NCBI RefSeq assembly: GCF_025377685.1
Contig: NZ_JACEHK010000003.1
Location: 124,001-188,000, forward strand
DNA from: Anaerobacillus sp. CMMVII
GTDB taxonomy: Bacteria; Bacillota; Bacilli; Bacillales; Anaerobacillaceae
Reading direction: 5' to 3'
Length of the DNA: 64,000 bases
Shown piece after piece: positions 1 to 7,875 of this stretch (positions within the stretch are counted from its first letter, which is position 1; every line of letters begins with the position of its first letter). Position numbers and translations under genes: made by a program. The notes under the pieces are model-generated. The model did no database searches, had not been told where the DNA came from, and was given only the letters and a program-made list of their open reading frames with translations.

Positions 1-720
1 ACGAATATCCTGCTCACTTTTTTTTCTATCAGTTATATCTTGGTAAAGAGCTACGTACCCACAAATCACTCCTTCAGAGTTATAATAGGGGGTTGTCGAA
101 ATCCATAAATCAACGTATGAACCATCTTTTCTCTGCCGAGTAATCTCGCGATTTGAAATTGATTTTCCTTTGGTTGTAAGCTCAAAGAAGCTATGAAATT
201 CATCACCATCTTTCAGAAATGGTAGCGTTTTACCGACAACTTCTAATGCCTTCCAACCAAATAGTTGTTCTGCACCTTCATTCCATATCTCTATTTTTTT
301 ATCTAAATTGAGTATGATAGTTGCGATAGGGAGACCATGAACAAGCATTTTTATCTGTTGTTTTTCAAGGTTAATTAATTGTTGTGTGTTTTTTTCGGTT
401 GCTTGAACTAATGTATAATTCTTGCCATTAAGGCATATTGGTATCGATTTGGTTATCTCAATGGAAATTAAGGTTCCATCACTTTTTATTCCTCTAACGA
501 CAAAAGGGGAGGAGACGTTATTTAATTGGTTGATAAGAAATCGTTGGTCTTGCTGATCGAATAAGTCAAGATAATTCCTGCCAATCAATTGTTCTTTGCG
601 ATATCTAAAGTTACATGCAAGAACGGAACTTATATCTACAATCTTATTTTTTTCTACAATAAAGTGAGATTGCTCAACTTCTAGTTGTTGGTTCTCTTGT
701 TGAATGAAACTTATCTGCAC
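1..720 (-). CDS. PAS-domain sensor protein, partial (3' part outside window)
   Basis: An open frame without stops runs from a GTG at 720 to the window edge, with a strong AAGGGGG ribosome site just upstream. The translation shows two consecutive PAS domains: one around residues 15-110 and a second around residues 115-230, the latter containing GWKALEVVGK and ending in the PAC-type segment YVALYQDITDRKKSEQ. This is the sensory half of a signalling protein; the output domain (kinase, GGDEF or EAL) lies outside the window. A c-di-GMP-I riboswitch with terminator precedes the gene, so expression probably responds to c-di-GMP. A diguanylate cyclase or phosphodiesterase output would fit but cannot be seen. 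Confidence 0.85.
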   Translation of the reverse strand, partial: MQISFIQQENQQLEVEQSHFIVEKNKIVDISSVLACNFRYRKEQLIGRNYLDLFDQQDQRFLINQLNNVSSPFVVRGIKSDGTLISIEITKSIPICLNGKNYTLVQATEKNTQQLINLEKQQIKMLVHGLPIATIILNLDKKIEIWNEGAEQLFGWKALEVVGKTLPFLKDGDEFHSFFELTTKGKSISNREITRQRKDGSYVDLWISTTPYYNSEGVICGYVALYQDITDRKKSEQDIR

Positions 721-741
721 GATTTATCCCCCTTAAATATG

Positions 742-772
742 AAAAAAACACACCCGTAAGCAAGGGTATGTT
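742..772 (-). terminator. Riboswitch expression-platform terminator
   Basis: On the minus strand an ACATACCC/GGGTGTGT hairpin is followed by a run of seven T, placed between the aptamer and the PAS gene start. This is the layout of a transcription-attenuating expression platform. Confidence 0.75.
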
Positions 773-795
773 AGATTGTGGTCTACTTGACTATA

Positions 796-870
796 CGGTA
801 ACTGGCTGGCATATCAATCGATGATTTAGCCCCTTTAGCTTTGCGTCACTGCGTTTCCGCAGTTTTGCCT
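796..870 (-). ncRNA. Cyclic di-GMP-I (GEMM-I) riboswitch
   Basis: The minus strand carries the hallmark conserved blocks in order: GGCAAA, a GCG-GAAA-CGC tetraloop stem, TGACGCAAAGCTA, GGGGCTAA, and GCCAGCCAGTTACCG. These match the GEMM-I class that binds c-di-GMP. It sits directly upstream of the PAS protein gene with a terminator between, so it likely couples transcription of that sensor to c-di-GMP. Whether ligand turns it on or off cannot be settled by eye. Confidence 0.93.
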
Positions 871-1007
871 TTACTATATTTAACTATGAATGGAAATCTT
901 TGTTTACATAAATATACCATGATTAGGGACTAATTCACTACATAATTTTAAGTTTTGGTGACAGAATTTGTGAAATTTGTCGCGGGATAGGGGATGGGAG
1001 GGGGGAT

Positions 1008-1052
1008 GGGGGTCTGACCCCCAGGGGAGTGAAGCGGTAAAGCAGTAAAGCT
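1008..1052. repeat. REP palindrome, GGGGTCTGACCCC family
   Basis: Core GGGGGTCTGACCCCC followed by the family's purine-rich AGTGAAGCGGTAAAGC tail. It is one of about two dozen copies in the window and is intergenic. Confidence 0.8.
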
Positions 1053-1084
1053 ACCCCGTAGCAGGGGAAACTCATTCTCAAAAA

Positions 1085-1118
1085 TTAGCCCTGTGGAGAG
1101 GGCTCTCTACAGGGCTAA
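1085..1118 (-). terminator. Terminator downstream of ParB-like gene
   Basis: TTAGCCCTGT / ACAGGGCTAA inverted repeat with an inner GAGAG/CTCTC stem, overlapping the stop of the minus-strand gene. The minus-strand product is followed by a modest T-rich stretch. Confidence 0.6.
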
Positions 1119-1897
1119 CTTAATAGATTGGTTTTTTTAGTTATTTCGTCATTCTTTCTTTTAAAATATAGCCTTGGATATAAGTAATACCTGCCAGAAT
1201 TTAGTGAAGACCAGTAATAAATTAACGCAGCATTTTGATTAACAATCTCCTTTAGTTTCACCATTGAACCAGCTTCAGAAGGATCAAATTGGTATCCGTC
1301 TCTAATGTATTTCTTAAAGAGGTTATATTGCTCAAAAGTTATAGGAGTAGAATAGTGGAAAACCGCTTCATAAAGTAATGTTTTGCATTCATCGGTTAGT
1401 TTTTTATTATTACATATACTGTTTACTAGGGTGTGTTTGCCGTTTGAAATTGCGAGTTCCTTATAGTCATCCGGAACATCAGGTTGAATAAGGTATTTTT
1501 TTATTTCCTTCAGTTCAATCCCACTATCCTCAGATATTTGTTCCGCAGTCTTTTTATCATCATTAAGTAAGTTCCTAATTAATTCCATTTTCACTTTCCA
1601 ATAACTATTTTCCAGATAACAAGATTGAAGGAGCTTAAGTGTCCACTGATATTCATTGGCTGGTCCTTGATGTATTTGGCATGGAATTTTCAGAGTTGAA
1701 TTTAGTACCTTTAAGGTTTGGTAAACCTCAATACCTTTCCACAAAAAGTAGTTTCCAATCTTGTCCTTGAAAACATGTATTAGTGGCCGGTTTGATTTTA
1801 GTAGAATAGGGAGTTTCTTACTTGCAGTGTTACGAGTTGGCAAATATTGATGCCTGACATTGATCTGATTAGCAGATAAATATTTCGCCATGAACAC
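1115..1897 (-). CDS. ParB/KorB-like DNA-binding protein, chromosomal orphan
   Basis: 260 residues. The N-terminal third resembles a ParB nuclease-like fold (short strand, then PLIHVFKDKIGNYFLWKGIEV, equivalent to the ParB substrate loop). The middle region, residues about 105-160, reads as a ParB helix-turn-helix: TAEQISEDSGIELKEIKKYL, then a P-rich turn. No ParA partner lies nearby, and no parS-like repeat was seen, so a partition role is not supported; a nucleoid or transcription role is as likely. Start is GTG 1897 with AAAGGA about 11 nt upstream; ATG 1891 is the alternative. It stands alone between terminators. Confidence 0.55.
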   Translation of the reverse strand: MFMAKYLSANQINVRHQYLPTRNTASKKLPILLKSNRPLIHVFKDKIGNYFLWKGIEVYQTLKVLNSTLKIPCQIHQGPANEYQWTLKLLQSCYLENSYWKVKMELIRNLLNDDKKTAEQISEDSGIELKEIKKYLIQPDVPDDYKELAISNGKHTLVNSICNNKKLTDECKTLLYEAVFHYSTPITFEQYNLFKKYIRDGYQFDPSEAGSMVKLKEIVNQNAALIYYWSSLNSGRYYLYPRLYFKRKNDEITKKTNLLS

Positions 1898-1978
1898 CTT
1901 ATCTCAAATCCTTTCTGTTTTTATAAAGTTTATGAGATTGCTAGAATGTCCTATTCGAAAATGTTTGGGACTTTCATT

Positions 1979-2020
1979 GGGGTCTGACCCCCACCGAGGT
2001 AAAGCTTTAAAGCGGAGGGG
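1979..2020. repeat. REP palindrome, GGGGTCTGACCCC family
   Basis: GGGGTCTGACCCCCACCGAGG followed by TAAAGCTTTAAAGCGG and a shortened right arm GAGGGG. One full left arm and a degraded right arm. Confidence 0.8.
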
Positions 2021-2026
2021 TATCTC

Positions 2027-2120
2027 CTGTAAATAGTTTCAGTTCGAAAGTTTACTTCTTATCATTGGTCGTATTAAGGGAAATCTATAGTTAACTTCCA
2101 TAATGGTGAAAGTTAGAACA
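2027..2120. repeat. Degenerate copy of the GAAAGTTCACTTTC element
   Basis: Contains TCCTGTAAATAGTTTCAGTTCGAAAGTTTAC at the left and GGTGAAAGTTAGAAC at the right, matching in order the ends of the better copy at 39031-39139. It abuts the REP at 1979-2020. Confidence 0.55.
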
Positions 2121-2128
2121 AACAAAAG

Positions 2129-2166
2129 GACCGCTAATCATTGCCCAATGATTAGCGATCTTTTTA
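2129..2166. terminator. Bidirectional hairpin
   Basis: CGCTAATCATTG / CAATGATTAGCG, a perfect 12-bp stem with a CC loop, with T runs on either strand. Confidence 0.65.
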
Positions 2167-2185
2167 ATTGTAAAAGTCCTAGTGC

Positions 2186-2213
2186 AAAATTAATCAAACG
2201 TTTGATTAATTTT
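2186..2213. repeat. Perfect 28-bp palindrome (AATCAAACGTTTGATT core)
   Basis: AAAATTAATCAAACG followed by its exact mirror. Further copies, some with a substitution, lie at 5746, 26733 and 27628. It resembles a dimeric-repressor operator, but the positions are not consistently next to promoters, so it may be another short dispersed repeat. Confidence 0.6.
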
Positions 2214-2263
2214 AGATAGATTTTTCTTGTGAAGGGGAACTTGGAGGGAATGGTTAATAGGGG

Positions 2264-2293
2264 AAAAAAGCAGCCTTCTAAACGAAGACTGCT
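2264..2293 (-). terminator. Terminator of the SGNH surface-protein gene
   Basis: AGCAGTCTTC / GAAGGCTGCT stem on the minus strand followed by six T, 14 nt after the stop of the gene at 2307-3608. Confidence 0.85.
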
Positions 2294-2306
2294 CAAAATA
2301 AATTAC

Positions 2307-3608
2307 TTAAAAGTTACTTTTTTTACGATGCTGTGCATACATACTAAGAGATCCGATCAAAAGTAATCCAAATCCAAGTAGAAGGTAGTTGTATAACGGT
2401 GTAGCCGTATTTGGTAGTTTATTACCAGATCCTAGTTTTTTATCCTCTTTCGCTGGAGGTGTCACTTTTTCTTCTACTGGTTGTTCCTCTTCGATTGGTT
2501 CTTCTTCCACAGGCTCTTCTTCAATAGGTTCTTCAACAACGGGTTCTTCTTCAATAGGTTCCTCAACAACAGGCTCTTCTTCTACGATATTTTCAATCGT
2601 AATGTAGCCTATTCCTACGAGTCCTTCTGCAGTTAATCCAAAAACTGTATAAGTTCCATTTTTAGTAACTTCAAACTCACCGACAAATTCATTTCCTTCT
2701 GTTGCAAATTCAGTAACATTTTTATCACCAGCAAGCCACATTGCTACTACTAGTTCATAATTTGCGCTGACAGAGATAGTCACTGGACCAGTTGTTTCTT
2801 CTGTGGTAGAAGCTGTTAATTCAAGAATTAATTCTGCATCGACTGGTGGCTGTAACAATTCTGCTAAGAGAGCGTTGGCTAAATCCGCTAATACATAATG
2901 ACCTTCTAAGTTCGGATGAATGTCTTGTGGAAGTAAGTATTGAGCTTGTTTTCCTTCATAAGCAGAGAACGCATCTAAAACGAAAATACCGTAATCAGGT
3001 GAATGAAACTTATGGATGACTTCTTCATTAACCAATTGTGCCATTTGCCCTGCAAGATAGTAAAAGGTTTGTTCGAATTCGGTTGGTCCCGGTACTGTAG
3101 GGTTATAAATGTTGTAAAATAAGATTGGCGCTTCTGACTGAGAACGAATTATCCCGAAAATTTGTTCTAAGTTCTGAGCGATTTGTACTGAAGCGAGTTC
3201 TACTGCTTGGGCTAGCTCTACAGGATTAAGTTCCTTTTGACCAGTGACAATCTTTCCGAATTCCGTTGCTTGCAATAAATCGTTATTACCAATATTCAGG
3301 GTAATTAGGTCTGCTTCTTTTAGGGAACTAGTATAAGCAGGGTTAGATAGGAGTGCTTCTAGTAATTGTGAAGAAGTCCACCCAGGATAAGCTAGATTGG
3401 TTACATCGAACAGTCCTTGTCCAATATAATTAGGAAAAGCCTCACTTGCTGGATTAGCTAGGTTGTGCCCAAACGTAATTGAATCACCTAAAGCAACTAA
3501 TGATAATTTCTCTAAATCCTCATTTGCGCTAACCATAGATGCGAACATGCTGCTGATTAAAACCATGATAAGAAATAAATGCACTATTCTTTTCACTTTC
3601 AAGGCCAC
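2307..3608 (-). CDS. Secreted SGNH/GDSL hydrolase with LPNTA sorting signal
   Basis: 433 residues. A signal peptide occupies residues 1-28. The SGNH esterase/lipase domain spans about 33-250: block I ALGDSITFG holds the nucleophile Ser, LNIGNNDLL is block III, and PQDIHPNLEGH supplies Asp and His. A beta-rich domain (about 258-340) precedes a repetitive Pro/Glu/Val spacer built on EEEPVVEEPIE. The end, LPNTATPLYN, a hydrophobic helix and RKK, is a wall-sorting signal of the LPNTA type, which class D sortases favour; a class D sortase gene lies at 7253-7875. The enzyme is therefore probably a wall-anchored esterase acting on an external ester. Substrate unknown. Confidence 0.9.
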   Translation of the reverse strand: MALKVKRIVHLFLIMVLISSMFASMVSANEDLEKLSLVALGDSITFGHNLANPASEAFPNYIGQGLFDVTNLAYPGWTSSQLLEALLSNPAYTSSLKEADLITLNIGNNDLLQATEFGKIVTGQKELNPVELAQAVELASVQIAQNLEQIFGIIRSQSEAPILFYNIYNPTVPGPTEFEQTFYYLAGQMAQLVNEEVIHKFHSPDYGIFVLDAFSAYEGKQAQYLLPQDIHPNLEGHYVLADLANALLAELLQPPVDAELILELTASTTEETTGPVTISVSANYELVVAMWLAGDKNVTEFATEGNEFVGEFEVTKNGTYTVFGLTAEGLVGIGYITIENIVEEEPVVEEPIEEEPVVEEPIEEEPVEEEPIEEEQPVEEKVTPPAKEDKKLGSGNKLPNTATPLYNYLLLGFGLLLIGSLSMYAQHRKKSNF

Positions 3609-3913
3609 TCCTTCTATTAAATGTAATTTTTGAATCTATCAAATTATACTTCGAAATATTCAGAATAATCAATCGAAACCATTCGACTTAAATGGAGCGT
3701 TCACCACCCGAAGATTGTATGAATTTGTCGTATTTACGGCTGATACTCAGATAAATCTAGTTGAATGTACAATGAACGGAAAGGGATAGCGTGTATTATC
3801 CGATTTTTTCCAATGGTCAGTGGCAATATTGTCAAAGAGTGATTTTTACTGTCGTAGATTACCTCTGTTTGACGAACATGAAATATGCTTTACCGGGCTA
3901 AGGGGGAGATTCA
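3609..3913. other. Intergenic region
   Basis: Holds the divergent upstream regions of the SGNH gene and the small decayed ORF. No RNA, repeat or clear promoter pair was recognised. Confidence 0.5.
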
Positions 3914-4035
3914 ATGAGATGGTTAAGGAGAAAAGAAGGCTTTAGGTTGATGGATCGTAACGGTAGTGGGTATTAGAAATGTTTAGGTGTAAGGGATATA
4001 TATTAAATCGATATTCGATGAGAGCAGGAAAATAA
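3914..4035 (+). pseudogene. Decayed copy of the 51-residue MRW... small protein
   Basis: ATG with an AGGGGGAG ribosome site begins MRWLRRKEGF, then an in-frame stop and a shift interrupt it. A second frame resumes CKGYILNRYSMRAGK and ends at 4035. The parts match the start and end of the intact protein at 9185-9340 (MRWFWQRRKE ... RKGYIINRYSMREGK), so this is a paralogue with an internal deletion and a stop. Confidence 0.75.
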
Positions 4036-4114
4036 GAGTGGGGGAAATTTCCTTTTATTTTTTGGGGTGGCGCACCACGTCAGTCACATTCCCTCCGAAA
4101 AGTAATGTAGCATA

Positions 4115-4145
4115 GCCCAACAGAGAACACTCTCTGCTAGGCTTA
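4115..4145 (-). terminator. Probable terminator for small membrane protein gene
   Basis: AGCC-n3-CAGAGA / TCTCTG-n3-GGCT hairpin just past the stop of the minus-strand gene; T run weak. Confidence 0.4.
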
Positions 4146-4163
4146 CAATTTACCGCTAAAAAT

Positions 4164-4361
4164 TTATCTTCTTTTTTTAGATGGGCTCACAGGCTTCCCT
4201 TTTTCTTTCTTTTCCTTCATGACACCGTAGAGAAAAAGGAAAAGGAATAATATCGCTATGATTAAAGTTTCAATGAAAAAGTTGTCTTGTAACAACTGAA
4301 ATAGAAATTGGCCACCAAAGATTAGTACACCGATCAGTCCTAGCTTCTTTTTGTCTCTCAC
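4164..4361 (-). CDS. Small membrane protein of unknown function
   Basis: 65 residues from GTG 4361, chosen because AGGAGG lies 7 nt upstream; an in-frame GTG at 4379 has no such site. A charged N-terminus (RDKKK) is followed by two hydrophobic segments, about residues 8-26 and 31-49, and a lysine-rich cytoplasmic tail ending PSKKRR. Only the topology can be stated: positive-inside, both ends probably cytoplasmic. The gene stands alone, divergent from the next gene. Confidence 0.6.
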   Translation of the reverse strand: MRDKKKLGLIGVLIFGGQFLFQLLQDNFFIETLIIAILFLFLFLYGVMKEKKEKGKPVSPSKKRR

Positions 4362-4501
4362 TAGACACCCTCCTATCACAATTTTCAGTATTAAAATTAT
4401 AGCATAAAGCAGACATCATAGTTTATCCGCTCGAAAGTTCAGATCAGCGAATGCAAAGTAATTCTAATGAATATAGTTTAATCATAGGGAGGGGGAATGT
4501 G

Positions 4502-4960
4502 ATGAAAATTAAGGAACTACTAAATGGGATAACTGGAGAGTTAACATCGTTCATAAACGAAAGAACAATAACTGTTCGAATTACTTCTCAAAAGCTTTTA
4601 AAGATTTTGGAAAAGCAGCATTTACCAGAAGTAACAAACCTAGATGTAAAGATTATAAATGAACGAATAATTATCAGCGGTATGCAAAAAAGGCTGTTAC
4701 TAAACATAAATTTCAGGATTGAACTCATTCCGGTACAATCTGTAAAGAGAATTATATACTTTGATATTTTAAACATGAAACCTATTAATCAAGAATGGAT
4801 GAAACGAAGGTTATTTAATAAACCTAATTTGTTATCCTATGAAAATAAAAAAGTAGCACTTAATCTAAATGAAATTGACCAAATTAAATCCATGCCGATT
4901 GGAAATATAAAAAAGATTAAAGTGAAAGAGGATAAACTTTTGGTAAGTTTAGGGATTTGA
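4502..4960 (+). CDS. Hypothetical protein, 152 residues
   Basis: Start ATG 4502 follows GGGAGGGGG; an upstream in-frame ATG at 4451 lacks a ribosome site. The protein starts MKIKELLNGI and has alternating hydrophobic strands (LDVKIINERIIISGM, LLLNINFRIELI, VKRIIYFDIL), suggesting a small beta-rich lipid- or membrane-binding fold, with no signal peptide. No family recognised. A good terminator follows, so it is monocistronic. Confidence 0.6.
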   Translation: MKIKELLNGITGELTSFINERTITVRITSQKLLKILEKQHLPEVTNLDVKIINERIIISGMQKRLLLNINFRIELIPVQSVKRIIYFDILNMKPINQEWMKRRLFNKPNLLSYENKKVALNLNEIDQIKSMPIGNIKKIKVKEDKLLVSLGI

Positions 4961-4971
4961 GAATTGAACAA

Positions 4972-5020
4972 AAGCTTTGCAATGATGTTGTTTTACTGCA
5001 TTGCAGAGCTTTATTTTTTA
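4972..5020 (+). terminator. Terminator
   Basis: AAAGCTTTGCAATG / CATTGCAGAGCTTT stem (one mismatch) followed by ATTTTTT. Confidence 0.85.
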
Positions 5021-5084
5021 AAAATCAAAATAGACTCCATATTTGATCTTGGGTATGCTTTTATTGCTTGAATAGAAATTTTTG

Positions 5085-5627
5085 GTAGGTATACAAATAT
5101 TGTTGAATTTCTAAAGAAGGGTATCTCGAAGAAATTAGACTTTGTGATCGCTCATGAACTTGTTTATATTAAAGGCTGTTTTCGCAAAGTTTGTTGCTTT
5201 CGTAAAAATACTAAGATTTCACAACTTATTAAATAAGTAGTGCTCTTTTCTTACTCAATTTATTGAGTGATATCTTCATCTAAGGAATTTTTCCAACTAT
5301 TTTACGTTAAAAAACCATATTAAAAGATAGCATGTAACAAAGTAAACACTCATTTTACCAGCAGTGTGGATCCAATGCATATTCTAGAGCTTGTGCATAT
5401 ACGTGTGACCGAATAGCTGGAGCCTATATTTCAAACCCAACAAATGCAATTAATGCTATTACCATCCTGGCTATCGCTGACGTCTATTTTTTGGCTTAGA
5501 TATTGTAAATTATATACGTAACTCTAAAAATGAAACAGGCTTTTTCGTTTGGTTTTGCCAAGCAATTTCTACTCATCCACCATTACCCCCAAAAATAATC
5601 CGAATTCAACAATTTGCTGAGTACTAG
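5085..5627 (+). pseudogene. Degraded M48-family metallopeptidase gene
   Basis: No long ORF survives, but stretches in different frames read as one M48 peptidase: LDFVIAHELVYIKG at about 5134-5175 (the HExxH region, with the second His changed to Tyr), SNAYSRACAYTCDRIAGAY at about 5373-5429 (the downstream E/D zinc-ligand helix), and ISTHPPLPPKIIRI at about 5566-5607 (the conserved C-terminal STHPP motif). An intergenic-type repeat interrupts it at about 5173-5215. Frameshifts, stops and the lost zinc ligand make it non-functional. The family acts as integral or secreted zinc proteases. Confidence 0.7.
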
Positions 5628-5687
5628 AATTGGTTAGTATTTATCCTTTTTAGCTTGCTGTCTTTATATTGTCTAATTAATCTTCTG

Positions 5688-5716
5688 CGCTGCCATTCTC
5701 ATGGTAGCGTTTTTTT
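5688..5716 (+). terminator. Surviving terminator of the M48 pseudogene
   Basis: CGCTGCCAT / ATGGTAGCG stem, TCTC loop, then seven T. Confidence 0.85.
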
Positions 5717-5745
5717 AGTTTTTAAGTCTGTCACAAGACACTCAG

Positions 5746-5773
5746 AAAATTAATCAAACGTTTAATTAATTTT
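5746..5773. repeat. AATCAAACGTTTGATT-type palindrome, second copy
   Basis: AAAATTAATCAAACG followed by TTTAATTAATTTT; one substitution from a perfect mirror. Confidence 0.6.
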
Positions 5774-5976
5774 ATAAATAGAGATTGATAAGATAACTAA
5801 TTAGCCTCATGGCAAAATGACGGATTACTAGAACTAACGTTAGTACTGGTCAAAATAAAATACATAAATTTGTAAGACTCACTAAATTTCGACAAAGTTT
5901 TATGTTTTTTACTAGTACAATAGTACTCATACTAATTAATTGTTTTAGTAGTAAGTTTACATATGGAGGGAATTAC

Positions 5977-6657
5977 ATGGGATTTTTTCGTGAGATTGGA
6001 AAAGGGTTAGGTGGGATAGCTGGAACTGTATTGGGTACACCAATACAAATTGTCGGAGAGATCACTGGAGCGAAAATATTAGAAGATATCGGTGATGGTG
6101 TAAAAAAGGCGTCAACTTTCGCAGGAGATACTGTTGGGCAAGTAGCAGATGGAACAGTTAATACAGTGAGTGGTATTTGGCACGATGACCCTAGCCAACG
6201 AGATAAAGGACTTAGTGATATCGGAAACGCGGTAGGTCGCACTGCTACGGGTGTAATAGTTACTGCAAAAAATGCAGTGGAAAATACAGGAGAAGTAATT
6301 GTAGGTGCAATTGATGGCGATATGAATAAGGTTAAAAAAGGTGCAAGTGGACTTGCCACAACCGTAGCCATTGGGGCAATTGCGATTGGTGTGATTGATG
6401 TCGTGGATGGTGCGGAAACTGCAAATCCTACCCTAACTGAGGGTGAAGCTATGAATGTGGCTACCAATGGTAACCCTGATATCCACCACGTAGAGCCTCA
6501 CTATGTCGAGGGATATACCCGAGCAGACGGAACAGAAGTGTCAGGCTACTACAGAGATGGCGATGGAAATCCCAATACACAGTTATCAGCTGAAGAGGGT
6601 GGCGGTTACTATCGGTCAAACCCGGATGGTAACCCTCTAAATAATTTGAAAGGATAG
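5977..6657 (+). CDS. Glycine-rich protein sharing its N-terminal domain with the WHH toxin
   Basis: 226 residues; start ATG 5977 has GGAGGG 7 nt upstream. The N-terminal part (about 1-150) is rich in Gly/Ala/Val, with GTPIQIVGEI, a DIG motif, FAGDTVGQVADGTV and an internal hydrophobic stretch ATTVAIGAIAIGVIDVVDG. The same motif order occurs in the toxin at 10007-11011 (GTPVSYIGKK, DIGKSL, FSGDLAGQVGQGT, VVVGAVAISVFDLIEG), so the two share a domain, perhaps for export or membrane association. The C-terminus has the repeated DGT-V-GYYRDGDGN and GYYRSNPDGNP motifs instead of a nuclease. Function unknown; no immunity gene follows. Confidence 0.65.
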   Translation: MGFFREIGKGLGGIAGTVLGTPIQIVGEITGAKILEDIGDGVKKASTFAGDTVGQVADGTVNTVSGIWHDDPSQRDKGLSDIGNAVGRTATGVIVTAKNAVENTGEVIVGAIDGDMNKVKKGASGLATTVAIGAIAIGVIDVVDGAETANPTLTEGEAMNVATNGNPDIHHVEPHYVEGYTRADGTEVSGYYRDGDGNPNTQLSAEEGGGYYRSNPDGNPLNNLKG

Positions 6658-6687
6658 ATGGTAAATATATTACTATTTACTCTAAGC

Positions 6688-6722
6688 AAAGCCCTATCCA
6701 ATGACCTGGATAGGGCTTTTCA
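6688..6722 (+). terminator. Terminator
   Basis: Perfect 13-bp stem AAAGCCCTATCCA / TGGATAGGGCTTT, then TTTCATT. Confidence 0.92.
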
Positions 6723-6850
6723 TTAAAATAGACACTTAGTTTTGTTTCATAGTAACTAGTCACCATATTCATATTCTCAAACATGTAGCGCAGTCGGTGT
6801 AGTAATTTAAATCTTTAAAGTAGTGGATGTAAGACAACAATCACCCAAAA

Positions 6851-6881
6851 CTTGTTCAGTAGTGTCCTTTTCGAGTATAAT
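6851..6881 (+). promoter_or_regulatory. Probable sigma-A promoter for the small membrane protein
   Basis: TTGTTC (-35) and TATAAT (-10) separated by about 18 nt, roughly 65 nt upstream of the ATG at 6946. Confidence 0.5.
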
Positions 6882-6945
6882 GAATTGAGAGAAATTGGTA
6901 AGTGTTAGTCAAGTTAATTCTCAACGTTATGTAGGAGGAAGTAGT

Positions 6946-7131
6946 ATGAGTACAGGTAAGCGGTTAATATTAGCTTTATCCATTTATGCAGTAGCCTCAG
7001 CGCTAATATACTTATTACTTTGGTATTTTGACCCTTCTCTAAATGAATACCTGAGGGCAGCCATTATTAGTTCTCCAATACTAGTTTCTGTTGTGCTGAC
7101 AAGGCTACTCGTTGGTAGAAGAAGAAATTAA
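6946..7131 (+). CDS. Small two-helix membrane protein
   Basis: 61 residues from ATG 6946 with a TAGGAGGAA site 7 nt upstream; an in-frame start at 6895 has no site. Two hydrophobic helices (about residues 6-27 and 37-55) and an RRRN end. Family not recognised. It faces the sortase gene and shares the terminator region with it. Confidence 0.6.
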   Translation: MSTGKRLILALSIYAVASALIYLLLWYFDPSLNEYLRAAIISSPILVSVVLTRLLVGRRRN

Positions 7132-7207
7132 AAAGACTGGGCTATTTTTACGAATGGCAGTTATGAATGTTAGAGCTAGTAACCTACATAAGTTACAAAA
7201 TAGAAAA

Positions 7208-7239
7208 AACGACGTATACCCAAATATACGTCGTTACTA
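7208..7239. terminator. Bidirectional terminator between convergent genes
   Basis: Perfect 11-bp stem AACGACGTATA / TATACGTCGTT; six T on the minus-strand side serve the sortase gene. Confidence 0.88.
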
Positions 7240-7252
7240 TTTTACCTACCGC

Positions 7253-7875
7253 TTATTTTACTAGATTTGCAACAAGGATATAGCGTTCCGGGGCCGAACC
7301 GATAAAGTCAAACGGATAACAGGTGGATAAAGTTAAGGTTGGTCTAGGCCTTGGGACAATTACCGTACGATCATCCTCATCTACAATTCTTACTCGCTTT
7401 ACTTTATACGTAAATTCTCCGGCAGAAGTAGTGACGATTAAGAGATCATTTTCTCCTACTTCACCTAGGCGTCTAAAAACAGTATCACGATGCCCAGATA
7501 AAACGGAGTTGTCGTTTTCGCCAGGCAAGACACTTCCCATGAAATGACCGACACCTTTTTCAAGTTCATCTTCATCTGTCCCATGAAAAATTGGTAAGTT
7601 GGCATCGAGTTTTGGAATATAAAGGTTTCCAATCATATCTCCCTTACGAGGTCGTTCTGGATACAGCTCCTGTTCTTCTATTTTACTAGCCTTCACCACT
7701 TCAATGGTCTCATCTAATTCTTCATAAACATTGATGTTCCCTGTTTTAAATAGCAAATAGCCCTTTAAAAATTTATAGCCATTCGTCCCACTAAACCAGA
7801 GCCCAGCGGTAATGATACAAATAGAGAAGGAGAGAAGAACCAATTGCTTGATTCTTCTCTTTTTTGCCTATTCAT
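7253..7875 (-). CDS. Class D sortase (apparent frameshift near its start)
   Basis: Sortase fold of about 200 residues with one N-terminal membrane helix. Catalytic residues are visible: His in VLSGHRDT, Cys in LTLSTCYPF and Arg in APERYI. It would transpeptidate LPxTA/LPxTG surface proteins to the wall; the substrate gene at 7876-8874 ends immediately upstream. ATG 7875 directly follows that gene's stop and would give MNRQKR, but the run of six A at 7860-7865 puts the start out of frame with the rest; one more A would restore MNRQKKRRIKQLVLL. As read, only a weak TTG at 7843 is in frame. Sequencing error, slippage or a real mutation are all possible. Confidence 0.85.

Noticed and set aside
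2389-2607. Plus-strand frame opposite the SGNH surface protein
   Set aside because: Serine/glycine-rich antisense image of the Glu/Pro repeat; no ribosome site.
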